Origin: Campylobacterales bacterium
Lineage (GTDB): Bacteria > Campylobacterota > Campylobacteria > Campylobacterales > Sulfurimonadaceae
Assembly: GCA_016937915.1 (NCBI GenBank)
Contig: JAFGVR010000204.1
Span: forward strand, 1-7,485
DNA length: 7,485 bases
Direction of reading: 5' to 3'
The translations under genes were made by a program, and so were the position numbers. This document shows, piece by piece, positions 1-6,895 of this stretch; positions within the stretch are counted from its first letter, which is position 1; the number at the start of each line of letters is the position of its first letter. The notes under the pieces are model-generated. The model saw only the letters and a list, made by a program, of their open reading frames with translations. It made no database searches and was not told the origin of the DNA.

Positions 1-40
1 CTTATGAGACCAGCGCTCTAACCAGCTGAGCTACCTTGAC
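1..40 (-). tRNA. tRNA with CAU anticodon, partial (probably elongator tRNA-Met)
   Basis: Only the 5' half is present; the 3' half lies beyond the left edge. Read on the minus strand from base 40, it shows a 7-base acceptor strand (GTCAAGG), T8-A9, a D stem GCTC/GAGC enclosing the loop AGCTGGTTA, an anticodon stem strand CTGGT and the loop CTCATAA, which puts the anticodon CAT at bases 6-4. The anticodon stem lacks the three consecutive G:C pairs of the initiator, and the acceptor begins with G, so initiator tRNA-fMet is unlikely. A CAU tRNA could also be tRNA-Ile2, whose C34 is modified to lysidine. The missing half would be needed to separate that from elongator tRNA-Met. Confidence 0.9.
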
Positions 41-61
41 ATCTTTTGTTGTTAGGCTGAA

Positions 62-69
62 ATTATATC
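62..69 (-). promoter_or_regulatory. -10 box of the tRNA gene
   Basis: On the minus strand this reads GATATAAT, an exact fit to the Campylobacterota sigma-70 -10 pattern gnTAnaAT. Transcription would begin near base 55, about 15 bases before the mature tRNA 5' end. No good -35 hexamer is seen 16-18 bases upstream, which is normal for this group. Confidence 0.5.
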
Positions 70-97
70 TTTAAATTCTTAAAATTATATTAAATTT

Positions 98-1120
98 TTA
101 AAAATTTCCAAAATAAAAATCAGTTAGTATAGTTATTTGGTAGTTTGCCTTAAAATCATTCTCTTTTTGAAAACTTACTGCTGGGATGATCTCATAATTA
201 AACCATTTTTTCCAAACATTATGACGCCAACTTAGTTGAGTGGTATAAGAGTTTATACCTGAATAGTTTATGATATTATTATTTGCATCTGTGTATGAAT
301 ACTCACTATTTCCAGAAAATGATTGTGACATCCCTATGGAGATCTCTTTTTGTGGTTTGTATATATATGTTAGTGCTGCTCCATAATCCATACCATTTTT
401 TTCGCTAGTAGTGCCTCTTGATAGTAAAATCCTAAAAAATCTTTCATTGTCTAGTTTGGTATCAAAATAGATGTATGTATTTTCTTCAAAAACATCATCA
501 TATATATTGTATTTAAAAGATTGGTTTGGCTCTATAATCCATCTCTCTAACTCAAATGCTCTTTTAAATCTTACTTTTAAGTAAGGGTCTAACCCTCTAA
601 AAGCTATGGAGTATCTTGATTTTATGGAGTAGTATTCTGGTGATAGATAACTTATCCCTATCCTTGTTTTTGAGTCATTATCGCTATAACTGTCGTTAAA
701 TTGTTCTATAGCATCATCGCTTGAGCTTTCTATAAAAAGTTTTAAGTTTTTTTTACTTTTTCTTAAATCCACATAAGCTTTTAGCTTTATCTCATTTTCT
801 ATATCACCAATAGTTTGTGCTTTTGAGCTAAATCTTACTTTTACAAAAGATCTATCCGTATCATCTATAAATTTTTCATTTTGATTAAATCTATCTATCT
901 CACTAAACTCTTTTTGTAGTTCAGAACAATTTTCATCATAAGAAGCTTTAGACTCAAACATATTACTAAGTGAATCATCAAGATAACTAGAAAAATTAGA
1001 AACAGACTCCGAAGTTAATTTATGGAAACTATCTATGTAAGAGCTATTTTCAGTTTCAACTTTATCATCGGCATATAAAACACAGCTACACAAAACTAAA
1101 CAAACAATTTTCAAATACAT
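98..1120 (-). CDS. Exported protein, probable outer-membrane beta-barrel, function unknown
   Basis: I do not recognise the family. The 340-residue product starts with a short signal peptide: Lys4, a hydrophobic run at residues 5-16, and a likely signal peptidase I site after A17 (VLYA before DDK). Residues 18-75 are polar and probably helical. From about residue 90 to the end the sequence alternates hydrophobic and polar residues in short segments rich in Tyr, Phe and Trp, separated by Asn/Asp/Ser turns, and it ends in FYFGNF with a C-terminal Phe. That is the usual beta-signal of barrel proteins inserted by BamA. The start at 1120 is chosen because AAGGTG lies 5 bases upstream and the signal peptide begins there; the frame stays open to an ATG at 1198, but that extension would put 26 residues in front of the signal and run through the likely promoter. 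Cys7, Cys11 and Cys13 lie inside the signal; a lipoprotein cut at Cys13 is possible but the signal would be unusually short. It diverges from groES. Confidence 0.8.
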   Translation of the reverse strand: MYLKIVCLVLCSCVLYADDKVETENSSYIDSFHKLTSESVSNFSSYLDDSLSNMFESKASYDENCSELQKEFSEIDRFNQNEKFIDDTDRSFVKVRFSSKAQTIGDIENEIKLKAYVDLRKSKKNLKLFIESSSDDAIEQFNDSYSDNDSKTRIGISYLSPEYYSIKSRYSIAFRGLDPYLKVRFKRAFELERWIIEPNQSFKYNIYDDVFEENTYIYFDTKLDNERFFRILLSRGTTSEKNGMDYGAALTYIYKPQKEISIGMSQSFSGNSEYSYTDANNNIINYSGINSYTTQLSWRHNVWKKWFNYEIIPAVSFQKENDFKANYQITILTDFYFGNF

Positions 1121-1125
1121 ATAAA

Positions 1126-1131
1126 CACCTT
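1126..1131 (-). promoter_or_regulatory. Ribosome binding site fixing the start of the beta-barrel gene
   Basis: AAGGTG on the minus strand, 5 bases before the ATG at 1120. It selects the start that begins the signal peptide over the in-frame ATG at 1198. Confidence 0.65.
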
Positions 1132-1149
1132 TTGATTCTTGTAAAATAT

Positions 1150-1155
1150 AGTATA
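1150..1155 (-). promoter_or_regulatory. Possible -10 box of the beta-barrel gene
   Basis: TATACT on the minus strand, about 30 bases upstream of the chosen start, predicts transcription from about 1143. No clear -35 box is visible. It lies roughly 50-70 bases from the HspR operator in the same intergenic space. Confidence 0.4.
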
Positions 1156-1202
1156 ACCAAAAAATCAAATTTTGACTATCTGATATAGAAAACAACATAT
1201 AA

Positions 1203-1223
1203 GTTGAGTATCATTTACTCAAG
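1203..1223 (+). promoter_or_regulatory. HAIR operator for HspR upstream of groESL
   Basis: The arms GTTGAGT and ACTCAAG, separated by exactly 7 bases, match the HspR-associated inverted repeat CTTGAGT-N7-ACTCAAG at 13 of 14 positions; only the first base differs. It lies between the divergent beta-barrel gene and groES, centred near 1213. That is about 40 bases upstream of the predicted groES transcription start, where bound HspR would block RNA polymerase. The likely repressor, hspR, is encoded in this same window at 6896-7273. Known from the family: in Helicobacter pylori and Campylobacter, HspR binds such repeats at groESL and cbpA-hspR. Confidence 0.88.
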
Positions 1224-1238
1224 GTTAAATATTGATTA

Positions 1239-1246
1239 GATAAAAT
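1239..1246 (+). promoter_or_regulatory. Likely -10 box of the groESL operon
   Basis: GATAAAAT fits the gnTAnaAT pattern, predicting a start near 1253 and a leader of about 30 bases before groES. No -35 hexamer is convincing at the right distance, where the right arm of the HAIR lies. A less likely -10 is TAAATA at 1226-1231. Confidence 0.5.
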
Positions 1247-1271
1247 TCGATTGTTTAAAATTTTTATAAAT

Positions 1272-1278
1272 AGGGAGG
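1272..1278 (+). promoter_or_regulatory. Strong ribosome binding site of groES
   Basis: AGGGAGG is nearly full Shine-Dalgarno complementarity, 5 bases before the ATG at 1284. It shows that groES starts at 1284 and not at the in-frame ATG at 1251, which would put the ribosome site inside the coding region. Confidence 0.85.
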
Positions 1279-1283
1279 TTTAT

Positions 1284-1544
1284 ATGAACTTTCAACCATT
1301 AGGAAAAAGAGTATTAGTTAAAAGATTGGATGAAGCAAATACTACCGCTTCTGGCATTATCATACCTGATAGTGCTACTGAGAAGCCATCTCAAGGTGAA
1401 GTAGTTGCAGTAAGCAGTGAAGTTAGCGAGATAGCAAATGGGGATAAGGTAGTTTTTGGTAAATTTAGTGGAAATGAGATCACACTAAGCGGTGCAAAGT
1501 ATCTTGTTTTAGATACTGATGATGTTTTTGGAATAATCAAATAA
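1284..1544 (+). CDS. groES: GroES co-chaperonin (Cpn10)
   Basis: This is the 10-kDa lid of the GroEL-GroES folding chamber in the cytoplasm. Seven copies cap a GroEL ring and enclose the substrate during the ATP cycle. The 86-residue product has the family's opening ([10 protein letters not shown], residues 5-14), then the flexible mobile loop around residues 16-32. The loop holds the hydrophobic tripeptide I25-I27 that docks on the GroEL apical domain, followed by P28. Next come the QGEVVAV strand and the conserved ending [13 protein letters not shown]. It is slightly shorter than the 95-97 residues usual in enterobacteria but normal for compact GroES proteins. It is the first gene of the groESL operon: groEL follows after 18 bases. 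An HspR operator and a very strong ribosome site upstream suggest a repressible but highly translated heat-shock gene. Confidence 0.98.
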   Translation: MNFQPLGKRVLVKRLDEANTTASGIIIPDSATEKPSQGEVVAVSSEVSEIANGDKVVFGKFSGNEITLSGAKYLVLDTDDVFGIIK

Positions 1545-1562
1545 TTTTAAGGAGTATATAAA

Positions 1563-3197
1563 ATGGCAAAAGAGATAGTTTTTTCAGATGAAGCTAGAAA
1601 TAAGTTGGCTCGTGGTGTAGCACAACTTTGTGATGCAGTAAAAGTTACTATGGGGCCAAGAGGGAGAAATGTACTTATCCAAAAAAGTTATGGAAGCCCC
1701 GTTATCACAAAAGATGGTGTGTCAGTTGCTAGAGAGATTGAATTAAAAGATAAATTAGAAGATATGGGAGCTCAACTTGTAAAAGAGGTAGCATCTAACA
1801 CTGCTGATGAAGCAGGTGATGGTACTACTACTGCGACTGTTTTAGCAAATGCAATTTTTTCTGAGGGACTTAGAAATATCACAGCTGGTGCAAATCCTGT
1901 AGAAGTAAAACGCGGTATGGACAAAGCTTGTGCGGCTATTTTAGAAAACCTTAAAGCTGCTTCAAAAACTATCAAAGATAAAAATGAGATAGCTCAAGTT
2001 GCTACAATCTCTGCAAACAATGACAAAGAGATTGGGAATATGATAGCTGAAGCTATGGAGAAAGTTGGTCAAGATGGTGTTATCACAGTAGAAGAGGCTA
2101 AAGGGATCTCTGATGAGCTTGATGTTGTTGAGGGGATGCAGTTTGATCGTGGTTACTTAAGCCCATACTTCATCACAAACACTGAAAAGATGATAGCTGA
2201 GATAGACTCTCCATGGATTTTACTAGTAGATAGCAAAATCAATTCTCTAAAAGATTTACTTCCTGTACTTGAACAAGTTCAAAAATCTGGTCGTCCACTT
2301 CTAATCATCGCTGAAGATGTAGAGGGTGAAGCTCTTTCAACTTTAGTTGTAAATAAACTTCGTGGTGTGTTAAATATCTCTGCTGTTAAGGCTCCAGGTT
2401 TTGGTGATAGAAGAAAAGCTATGCTTCAAGATATAGCTATATTAACTGGTGGAACTGTTATAAGTGAAGAGACTGGTTATACTCTTGAGGGTGCAAATAT
2501 CCAGATGCTAGGTCAAGCTGCAAGAGTAGTTATAGATAAAGATAACACTGTTATAGTAGATGGTGCAGGTGAAGAGGCTAATGTAAAAGCTAGAATCGCT
2601 GAGATAAGAACACTTATGGAAACTACTACAAGTGAATACGACAAAGAAAAATTACAAGAACGCCTTGCAAAACTAGCTGGTGGTGTAGCTGTTATCAAAG
2701 TTGGAGCTGCAACTGAGACTGAGATGAAAGAGAAAAAAGATAGAGTTGATGATGCACTATCAGCTACAAAAGCTGCTGTAGAAGAGGGTATCGTTATCGG
2801 TGGTGGAGCGGCTCTTGTTCGTGCTGCTGCAAAAGTGAAGATAGATTTAGAAGAGCATGATCAAAAGATAGGTGCTGAGATAATCCTTCGTGCTGTAAAA
2901 GCTCCTATGAAACAGATAGCTGCAAATGCAGGATACGATACTGGTGTGGTTGTAAATGCAATCGAGAGTTCAGAAAATGAAAACTTAGGTTTTAACGCTG
3001 CTACTGGTGAGTATGTAGATATGTTTGAAGCTGGAATCATAGACCCACTAAAAGTTGAAAGAGTAGCTTTAACAAATGCTACTTCAGTAGCTTCGCTGTT
3101 ACTTACAACAGAAGCTGCTGTTTTTGAACTTCCAAAAGCTGAAACTCCAGATATGGGCGGAATGCCTCCACAAATGGGGATGCCAGGGATGATGTAA
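1563..3197 (+). CDS. groEL: GroEL 60-kDa chaperonin (Cpn60)
   Basis: It forms the double seven-membered ring that binds non-native proteins and folds them with ATP under the GroES cap. The 544-residue product is full length. The equatorial ATP-binding parts are intact: TMGPRGRNV (residues 29-37), ITKDGVSVA with D51, and [12 protein letters not shown] with D86, the equivalents of E. coli D52 and D87. The late equatorial motif [17 protein letters not shown] carries the hydrolytic aspartate equivalent to D398, about residue 397. The apical domain lies between roughly residues 190 and 375. The C-terminus ends in a Gly-Met-Pro-rich tail ([13 protein letters not shown]), the flexible tail that lines the cavity floor. 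Translation starts at 1563, with AAGGAG 8 bases upstream. It is co-transcribed with groES and followed by a terminator-like hairpin. No unusual residue changes were noticed. Confidence 0.99.
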   Translation: MAKEIVFSDEARNKLARGVAQLCDAVKVTMGPRGRNVLIQKSYGSPVITKDGVSVAREIELKDKLEDMGAQLVKEVASNTADEAGDGTTTATVLANAIFSEGLRNITAGANPVEVKRGMDKACAAILENLKAASKTIKDKNEIAQVATISANNDKEIGNMIAEAMEKVGQDGVITVEEAKGISDELDVVEGMQFDRGYLSPYFITNTEKMIAEIDSPWILLVDSKINSLKDLLPVLEQVQKSGRPLLIIAEDVEGEALSTLVVNKLRGVLNISAVKAPGFGDRRKAMLQDIAILTGGTVISEETGYTLEGANIQMLGQAARVVIDKDNTVIVDGAGEEANVKARIAEIRTLMETTTSEYDKEKLQERLAKLAGGVAVIKVGAATETEMKEKKDRVDDALSATKAAVEEGIVIGGGAALVRAAAKVKIDLEEHDQKIGAEIILRAVKAPMKQIAANAGYDTGVVVNAIESSENENLGFNAATGEYVDMFEAGIIDPLKVERVALTNATSVASLLLTTEAAVFELPKAETPDMGGMPPQMGMPGMM

Positions 3198-3211
3198 TTA
3201 TTCCTGTTTTG

Positions 3212-3239
3212 TACAAACCCTTTATTTTAGGGGTTTGTA
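3212..3239. terminator. Terminator-like hairpin between convergent groEL and pfkA
   Basis: The arms TACAAACCC (3212-3220) and GGGTTTGTA (3231-3239) form a perfect 9-bp stem around a 10-base loop, 15 bases after the groEL stop. The U-tract is weak on both strands, so it may act poorly or need help from a factor. It lies between two convergent genes and could serve both. Its CCC/GGG core and A/T loop resemble the hairpin at the right end of the window. Confidence 0.7.
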
Positions 3240-3287
3240 TTAATTTGTATTTCTTCTAAATTTCCTAAATAATATTTTTATATTTTT

Positions 3288-4238
3288 TTAGATTAATACA
3301 AGAAGCTCTTCATCTAATTGTTTAACTTGGCTTGTAACTTCTGAAATGCTTTTGTATTCAAACCCTTTTTTTGTGTAACAAACTACACTTGAGTCTATAG
3401 AGTTTAAAAGACCATCTATAGCTTTAGCTACAAATTTATACGCCATTAGTCTATCATATATAGTTGGATTTCCACCCCTTTGGATATGTCCTAAAACTGT
3501 AACTCTTGATTCTATCCCTATAGTTTTTTCAAACCACTCAGCTATTTCACTAGACTTTTGTTTTATCCCCTCAGAGACTATAGCTATAAAGTATCCTCTA
3601 CCATCTTTTATCTCTTGTTTGAATCTATCTTCATAATCTTTTAAATCATATTTTTTTTCAGGTATGAGGCATAGTTCAGACCCAGATGTGAGATGCGATA
3701 CAAGTGCTAGATATCCACAATCTCTACCCATAGTCTCTACAACAAAAGCTCTTCTAAATGATGAAGCAGTATCACGGATAGCATCTATTGATGTTTTTAT
3801 GATGTTTAGTGCAGTATCTACACCCAAAGCGTATTCAGTTCCATTTATGTCATTATCTATGGTGGCTGGGATTCCACAAAATTTAATTCCGTGTTCTTGA
3901 TAAAATATATCTAAACCTCTAAAAGATCCATCACCACCTAGAACAACAAGCATATCAATTCCAAGAGCATCAAGATTATCTTTTGCTATTTGTCTATATT
4001 TTGCCTCTTTAAATCTCATACTTCTAGCTGAACCTATAATGGTACCGCCTCTGTTTATGATTCCAGATACATCTTTGTAAGTTACCTCTTTTATGTTGTT
4101 ATCTATAAGCCCCTCATACCCATGATAAACAAAAAACGGTTTTAAACCTTTTTCTATACTGTATTCAACAAAATGTTTAAGAGCAGGGTTCATCCCTGAA
4201 ACATCACCACCAGAACAGATGATAGCTATATTTTTCAT
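3288..4238 (-). CDS. pfkA: ATP-dependent 6-phosphofructokinase
   Basis: It phosphorylates fructose 6-phosphate to fructose 1,6-bisphosphate, the committed step of Embden-Meyerhof glycolysis, in the cytoplasm. The 316-residue product aligns without gaps to E. coli PfkA over its first 110 or so residues. Nucleotide-binding motifs are SGGDVSGMN (9-17) and GGDGS (101-105); Gly104 points to ATP rather than pyrophosphate as donor. The catalytic segment ATIDNDING holds the base Asp128 (E. coli D127). Substrate residues R72, R163 (E. coli R162), the MGRDCG motif, the Glu of VSEG and the HIQRGG motif near the C-terminus are present. The residue before TIDND is Ala, where ATP enzymes usually have Gly and PPi enzymes Lys. 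Effector-site arginines 21, 25 and 54 of E. coli are K, E and Y here, so classic ADP/PEP control is doubtful. AGGAAG lies upstream of the ATG. The gene diverges from purH and converges on groEL. Confidence 0.93.
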   Translation of the reverse strand: MKNIAIICSGGDVSGMNPALKHFVEYSIEKGLKPFFVYHGYEGLIDNNIKEVTYKDVSGIINRGGTIIGSARSMRFKEAKYRQIAKDNLDALGIDMLVVLGGDGSFRGLDIFYQEHGIKFCGIPATIDNDINGTEYALGVDTALNIIKTSIDAIRDTASSFRRAFVVETMGRDCGYLALVSHLTSGSELCLIPEKKYDLKDYEDRFKQEIKDGRGYFIAIVSEGIKQKSSEIAEWFEKTIGIESRVTVLGHIQRGGNPTIYDRLMAYKFVAKAIDGLLNSIDSSVVCYTKKGFEYKSISEVTSQVKQLDEELLVLI

Positions 4239-4339
4239 ATCATACTTCCTAATAAATTAAATAGCTGTAGTTTACCATTTTCTAAACTGCTTTTGGCTAA
4301 ACTTTTGAAATTTTAAAATCGAAATTTAAAGAGAGCATT
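4239..4339. promoter_or_regulatory. Divergent pfkA-purH promoter region
   Basis: This 101-base gap must hold the promoters of both genes. For purH, TAAAAT at 4314-4319 with TTTGGC at 4292-4297 (16-base spacer) is the best candidate, with a start near 4326. For pfkA, TAAACT on the minus strand (4269-4274) predicts a start near 4262, but no good -35 is seen. CTAAACT occurs twice (4282-4288 and 4297-4303), 15 bases apart; its meaning is unknown. No HAIR or CIRCE element is present. Confidence 0.4.
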
Positions 4340-5878
4340 ATGAAAAAAAGAGCTTTAGTAAGTGTTAGTGATAAGAGTGGAGTAGTTGAGTTTTGTAAAT
4401 CTTTAGTTAAAAATGGCTATGAGATTATCTCAACAGGTGGTACATATAAACTTTTAAAAGAGAGCGGTGTAGCTGCTATTGAGATAGATGAAGTTACAAA
4501 GTTTCCTGAGTGTTTTGAAGGGCGTGTTAAAACTTTAAACCCATTTGTTCATGGTGGTATTTTACATCGTCGTGATAAGCAATCACACCTTGACCAAGCT
4601 AAAGAGCTTGGTGTTGAGGCTATTGATTTGGTTTGTGTAAATCTTTACCCTTTTAAAGCTACTATCGAGAGAACAGATGATTTTGATGACATCATTGAGA
4701 ATATCGATATCGGTGGACCAGCTATGGTTAGAAGTGCAGCTAAAAACTTTGACTCTGTTATAATAGTTACTGATGTGAATGATTATGAGCCAATTATCCG
4801 TGTTATAGAAGAGGGTACAAATACAGTTGAGTTTAGACGCGATTTGATGATAAAAGCGTACGAGCATACTGCTGCGTATGATAGCATGATAGCAAACTAC
4901 ATGAACAAACGATTTAATAAAGGTTTTGGTTCTAAACAGTTTATCGTTGGTAGTAAAGTTATGGACACTAGATATGGTGAAAATCCTCATCAAGATGGTG
5001 CATTGTATGAGTTTGAAAACCATTTTACAAATAATTTCAAAACTCTAAAAGGGGAAGCAAGTTTTAATAATTTAAACGATTTAAGTGGAGCTGTAAAGAT
5101 AGCATCTGCTTTTGGTGATGAAAATGCAGTATGTATCACAAAACATGGAAATCCATGTGGATTTGCTATAAAAGACACTCTTTTAGAATCTTATACTGAA
5201 GCTTTAAAATGTGACCCTGTTTCTGCGTTTGGTGGTGTAGTAGCTGTTAATGGTGTGGTTGATAAAGCTTTAGCAGAGAAGATGAATGAGATTTTCTTAG
5301 AGGTTATCATAGCTGGACGCATTACTGAAGAAGCTCAGGAAGTTTTTGCATCTAAAAAAAGGATTAAACTTTTTGAGATGGATGCAGACAAACTGGTACT
5401 CTCAAACGATGAAAAAGATTTTAAACATGTAGATGGTGGTTTTGTATATCAAGATGCTGATAAAGTTGGTGAGGATGAAGTTCAAAACTCAAAACTTCAA
5501 ACGACTCGTGAAGCTACAGAGCAAGAGAAAAAAGATATGGAGATAGCTTATAAGGTAGCATCTCTTACAAAATCTAACTGTGTAGTGTATGTAAAAGATT
5601 CAGCAATGGTAGCTGTGGGTATGGGGATGACAAGCCGCGTAGATGCTGCTAGATGTGCACTTAAAAAAGCTGAAGAGATGGGACTTGATGTTACTGGTTC
5701 AGCTTTAGCTAGTGAAGCATTTTTTCCATTTCGTGATTCTATAGATGCAGCTGCATCTGCTGGTGTAAAATGTGTAATTGAGCCAGGTGGAAGCATCAGA
5801 GATGACGAGGTTATAGAAGCTGCAAATGAGCATGGTATGGCTCTATATTTCTCAGAAATCCGTCACTTTTTACATTAA
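4340..5878 (+). CDS. purH: Bifunctional AICAR formyltransferase / IMP cyclohydrolase
   Basis: It carries out the last two steps of purine synthesis: transfer of a formyl group from 10-formyl-tetrahydrofolate to AICAR, then closure of FAICAR to IMP. The 512-residue product has both domains. The N-terminal MGS-like cyclohydrolase (about 1-195) shows VSVSDKSG (7-14), STGGTYKLL (31-39), [15 protein letters not shown] and [15 protein letters not shown]. The formyltransferase domain (about 200-512) shows [20 protein letters not shown], the catalytic K268-H269 within KHGNPCG, and [11 protein letters not shown]. It ends with the typical [21 protein letters not shown] and an HFLH C-terminus. Length is normal (E. 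coli about 529). The ATG at 4340 has only a modest GAGAG ribosome site. It appears monocistronic: pfkA diverges upstream, and cbpA has its own strong promoter downstream. Confidence 0.98.
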   Translation: MKKRALVSVSDKSGVVEFCKSLVKNGYEIISTGGTYKLLKESGVAAIEIDEVTKFPECFEGRVKTLNPFVHGGILHRRDKQSHLDQAKELGVEAIDLVCVNLYPFKATIERTDDFDDIIENIDIGGPAMVRSAAKNFDSVIIVTDVNDYEPIIRVIEEGTNTVEFRRDLMIKAYEHTAAYDSMIANYMNKRFNKGFGSKQFIVGSKVMDTRYGENPHQDGALYEFENHFTNNFKTLKGEASFNNLNDLSGAVKIASAFGDENAVCITKHGNPCGFAIKDTLLESYTEALKCDPVSAFGGVVAVNGVVDKALAEKMNEIFLEVIIAGRITEEAQEVFASKKRIKLFEMDADKLVLSNDEKDFKHVDGGFVYQDADKVGEDEVQNSKLQTTREATEQEKKDMEIAYKVASLTKSNCVVYVKDSAMVAVGMGMTSRVDAARCALKKAEEMGLDVTGSALASEAFFPFRDSIDAAASAGVKCVIEPGGSIRDDEVIEAANEHGMALYFSEIRHFLH

Positions 5879-5884
5879 TAAATA

Positions 5885-5908
5885 CAATCAAGGTATGAAC
5901 CTTGATTG
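5885..5908 (+). terminator. Hairpin after purH, overlapping the cbpA control region
   Basis: The arms CAATCAAGGT (5885-5894) and ACCTTGATTG (5899-5908) make a perfect 10-bp stem with a 4-base loop, starting 6 bases after the purH stop. No T-run follows, so intrinsic termination would be weak. The right arm also forms the left half of the HspR operator and part of the cbpA -35 box. The structure may therefore act as a purH 3' end, as part of the operator, or both. Confidence 0.55.
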
Positions 5909-5921
5909 ACATCCACTCAAC
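5901..5921 (+). promoter_or_regulatory. HAIR-like operator for HspR upstream of cbpA-hspR
   Basis: CTTGATT and ACTCAAC are separated by exactly 7 bases and match CTTGAGT-N7-ACTCAAG at 12 of 14 positions. The site covers the -35 box (5906-5911) and much of the spacer of the cbpA promoter, so bound HspR would exclude RNA polymerase. Because hspR is the second gene of this operon, the site implies negative autoregulation. The lower match than at groES could mean weaker binding. Confidence 0.75.
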
Positions 5922-5935
5922 TCTTATGATATAAT
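5906..5935 (+). promoter_or_regulatory. Consensus sigma-70 promoter of cbpA-hspR
   Basis: TTGACA (5906-5911) and TATAAT (5930-5935) are both perfect hexamers, separated by 18 bases, and GATATAAT fits the Campylobacterota extended -10. The predicted start is near 5942. A second -10-like GATAAAAT lies at 5944-5951 and could give a later start. A perfect -35 is unusual for this group and would suit a promoter held down by a repressor. Confidence 0.82.
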
Positions 5936-5980
5936 CCCACTTAGATAAAATTGTAAAATATATAAATTTAGGACAGTACA

Positions 5981-6877
5981 ATGGCAAAATCTTTATATGA
6001 AACTTTAGAGATAAATGAAAGTGCTACAGAGAGTGAAATCAAAAAAGCGTATAGAAAATTAGCTCGTCAATATCACCCTGATGTAAATAAATCTCCAGAA
6101 GCGGAAGAGAAGTTTAAAGAGATAAACGCAGCTTATGAGATTTTGAGTGATAAACAAAAAAAAGCTCAATACGATGCGTATGGTGACAATATGTTTGGTG
6201 GGCAAAATTTTCATGACTTTTCCCGTTCTCAAGGTGGTTCAGTTGATCTTGATGAGATCCTTAGACAGATGTTCTCAGGTGGTGGCTTTGGTGGTGCAAG
6301 AGGTGGCTTTGGCGGTTCATCTTTTGGTGGTGGATTTGGTGGGTTTCAAGGAACTTCGTTTGAACAGCAAAAACCAAACTTAGATATTCAAACAAATGTA
6401 ACTATCCCTTTTAGTGTATCTATTCTTGGTGGTTCCCACTCTGTTTCTGTAAATGGTGAGAGGTTTGATATCAAGATACCAGCTGGTGTAAATATTGGTG
6501 AGAAGATGCGTGTAAAAGGTAAAGGTCATGCTCAAGGTGGAGTTGCAGGAGACCTATTTTTAAAGATTACTGTAGCATCTAGTCCAGAATATACTAGAGA
6601 TGGTGATGATTTGACTAAAACTTTTGATGTTCCACTTTATGCTGCACTTTTTGGTGAAAAAATATCTATAAAAACTTTAGATAAAGAGATAAAACTAAAA
6701 GTTCCTCAAAACACTAAAAATGGTCAGTCATTTCGTGTAAAAGAGATGGGTGCTATGAATAGAAAAACAAAAGAGCGTGGAAATCTTTATCTAAAAGCAA
6801 ATATAGTTCTACCAAATGTAGATGATTTAGATGAAGATTTAGTAAAACTTATGAAAGAAAAACTTCCCCAAAATTAA
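5981..6877 (+). CDS. cbpA: CbpA-type DnaJ co-chaperone (class II Hsp40)
   Basis: It is a J-domain protein that stimulates the ATPase of DnaK and delivers unfolded substrates to it. The 298-residue product has a J domain at residues 4-70, with the essential HPD motif at 32-34, then a Gly/Phe-rich linker at about 99-125 built from repeats such as GGGFGG. Two C-terminal substrate-binding beta domains follow from about 135, with motifs [19 protein letters not shown] and [19 protein letters not shown]. The cysteine-rich zinc finger of true DnaJ is absent and there are no CXXCXGXG repeats, which makes it CbpA-like rather than DnaJ. AGGA lies 7 bases before the start. hspR follows 18 bases later, the same gene pair known in Helicobacter and Campylobacter. 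In H. pylori, CbpA modulates HspR binding; whether that applies here is inference. Confidence 0.95.
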   Translation: MAKSLYETLEINESATESEIKKAYRKLARQYHPDVNKSPEAEEKFKEINAAYEILSDKQKKAQYDAYGDNMFGGQNFHDFSRSQGGSVDLDEILRQMFSGGGFGGARGGFGGSSFGGGFGGFQGTSFEQQKPNLDIQTNVTIPFSVSILGGSHSVSVNGERFDIKIPAGVNIGEKMRVKGKGHAQGGVAGDLFLKITVASSPEYTRDGDDLTKTFDVPLYAALFGEKISIKTLDKEIKLKVPQNTKNGQSFRVKEMGAMNRKTKERGNLYLKANIVLPNVDDLDEDLVKLMKEKLPQN

Positions 6878-6895
6878 ATATAAAAGGAAAAAGTT

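Noticed and set aside
92..107. A 16-base perfect palindrome of only A and T at the 3' end of the beta-barrel gene
   Set aside because: It is low-complexity AT sequence without GC pairs, too weak for a terminator and expected by chance in such DNA.
1084..1086. A possible lipoprotein cysteine (Cys13) in the signal of the beta-barrel protein
   Set aside because: The sequence L-C-S-C only loosely fits a lipobox and the signal would be just 12 residues; the later VLYA site with signal peptidase I fits a barrel protein better.
3388..3394. A perfect HAIR half-site CTTGAGT
   Set aside because: No ACTCAAG-like partner lies 7 bases downstream, and it is inside pfkA coding sequence, so it is probably chance.
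4282..4303. Direct repeat CTAAACT, twice with a 15-base period, between pfkA and purH
   Set aside because: It is a short AT-rich repeat with a period that does not match a helical turn multiple well; not enough to claim an operator.
4583..5023. A 146-codon antisense open frame inside purH
   Set aside because: It lies fully opposite strongly conserved PurH coding sequence, has no recognisable motif or good ribosome site, and looks like a by-product of purH codon use.
6277..6350. Run of GGTGG/TTTGG repeats that could look like a DNA tandem repeat
   Set aside because: It encodes the Gly/Phe linker normal for CbpA/DnaJ proteins, so protein constraint explains it.
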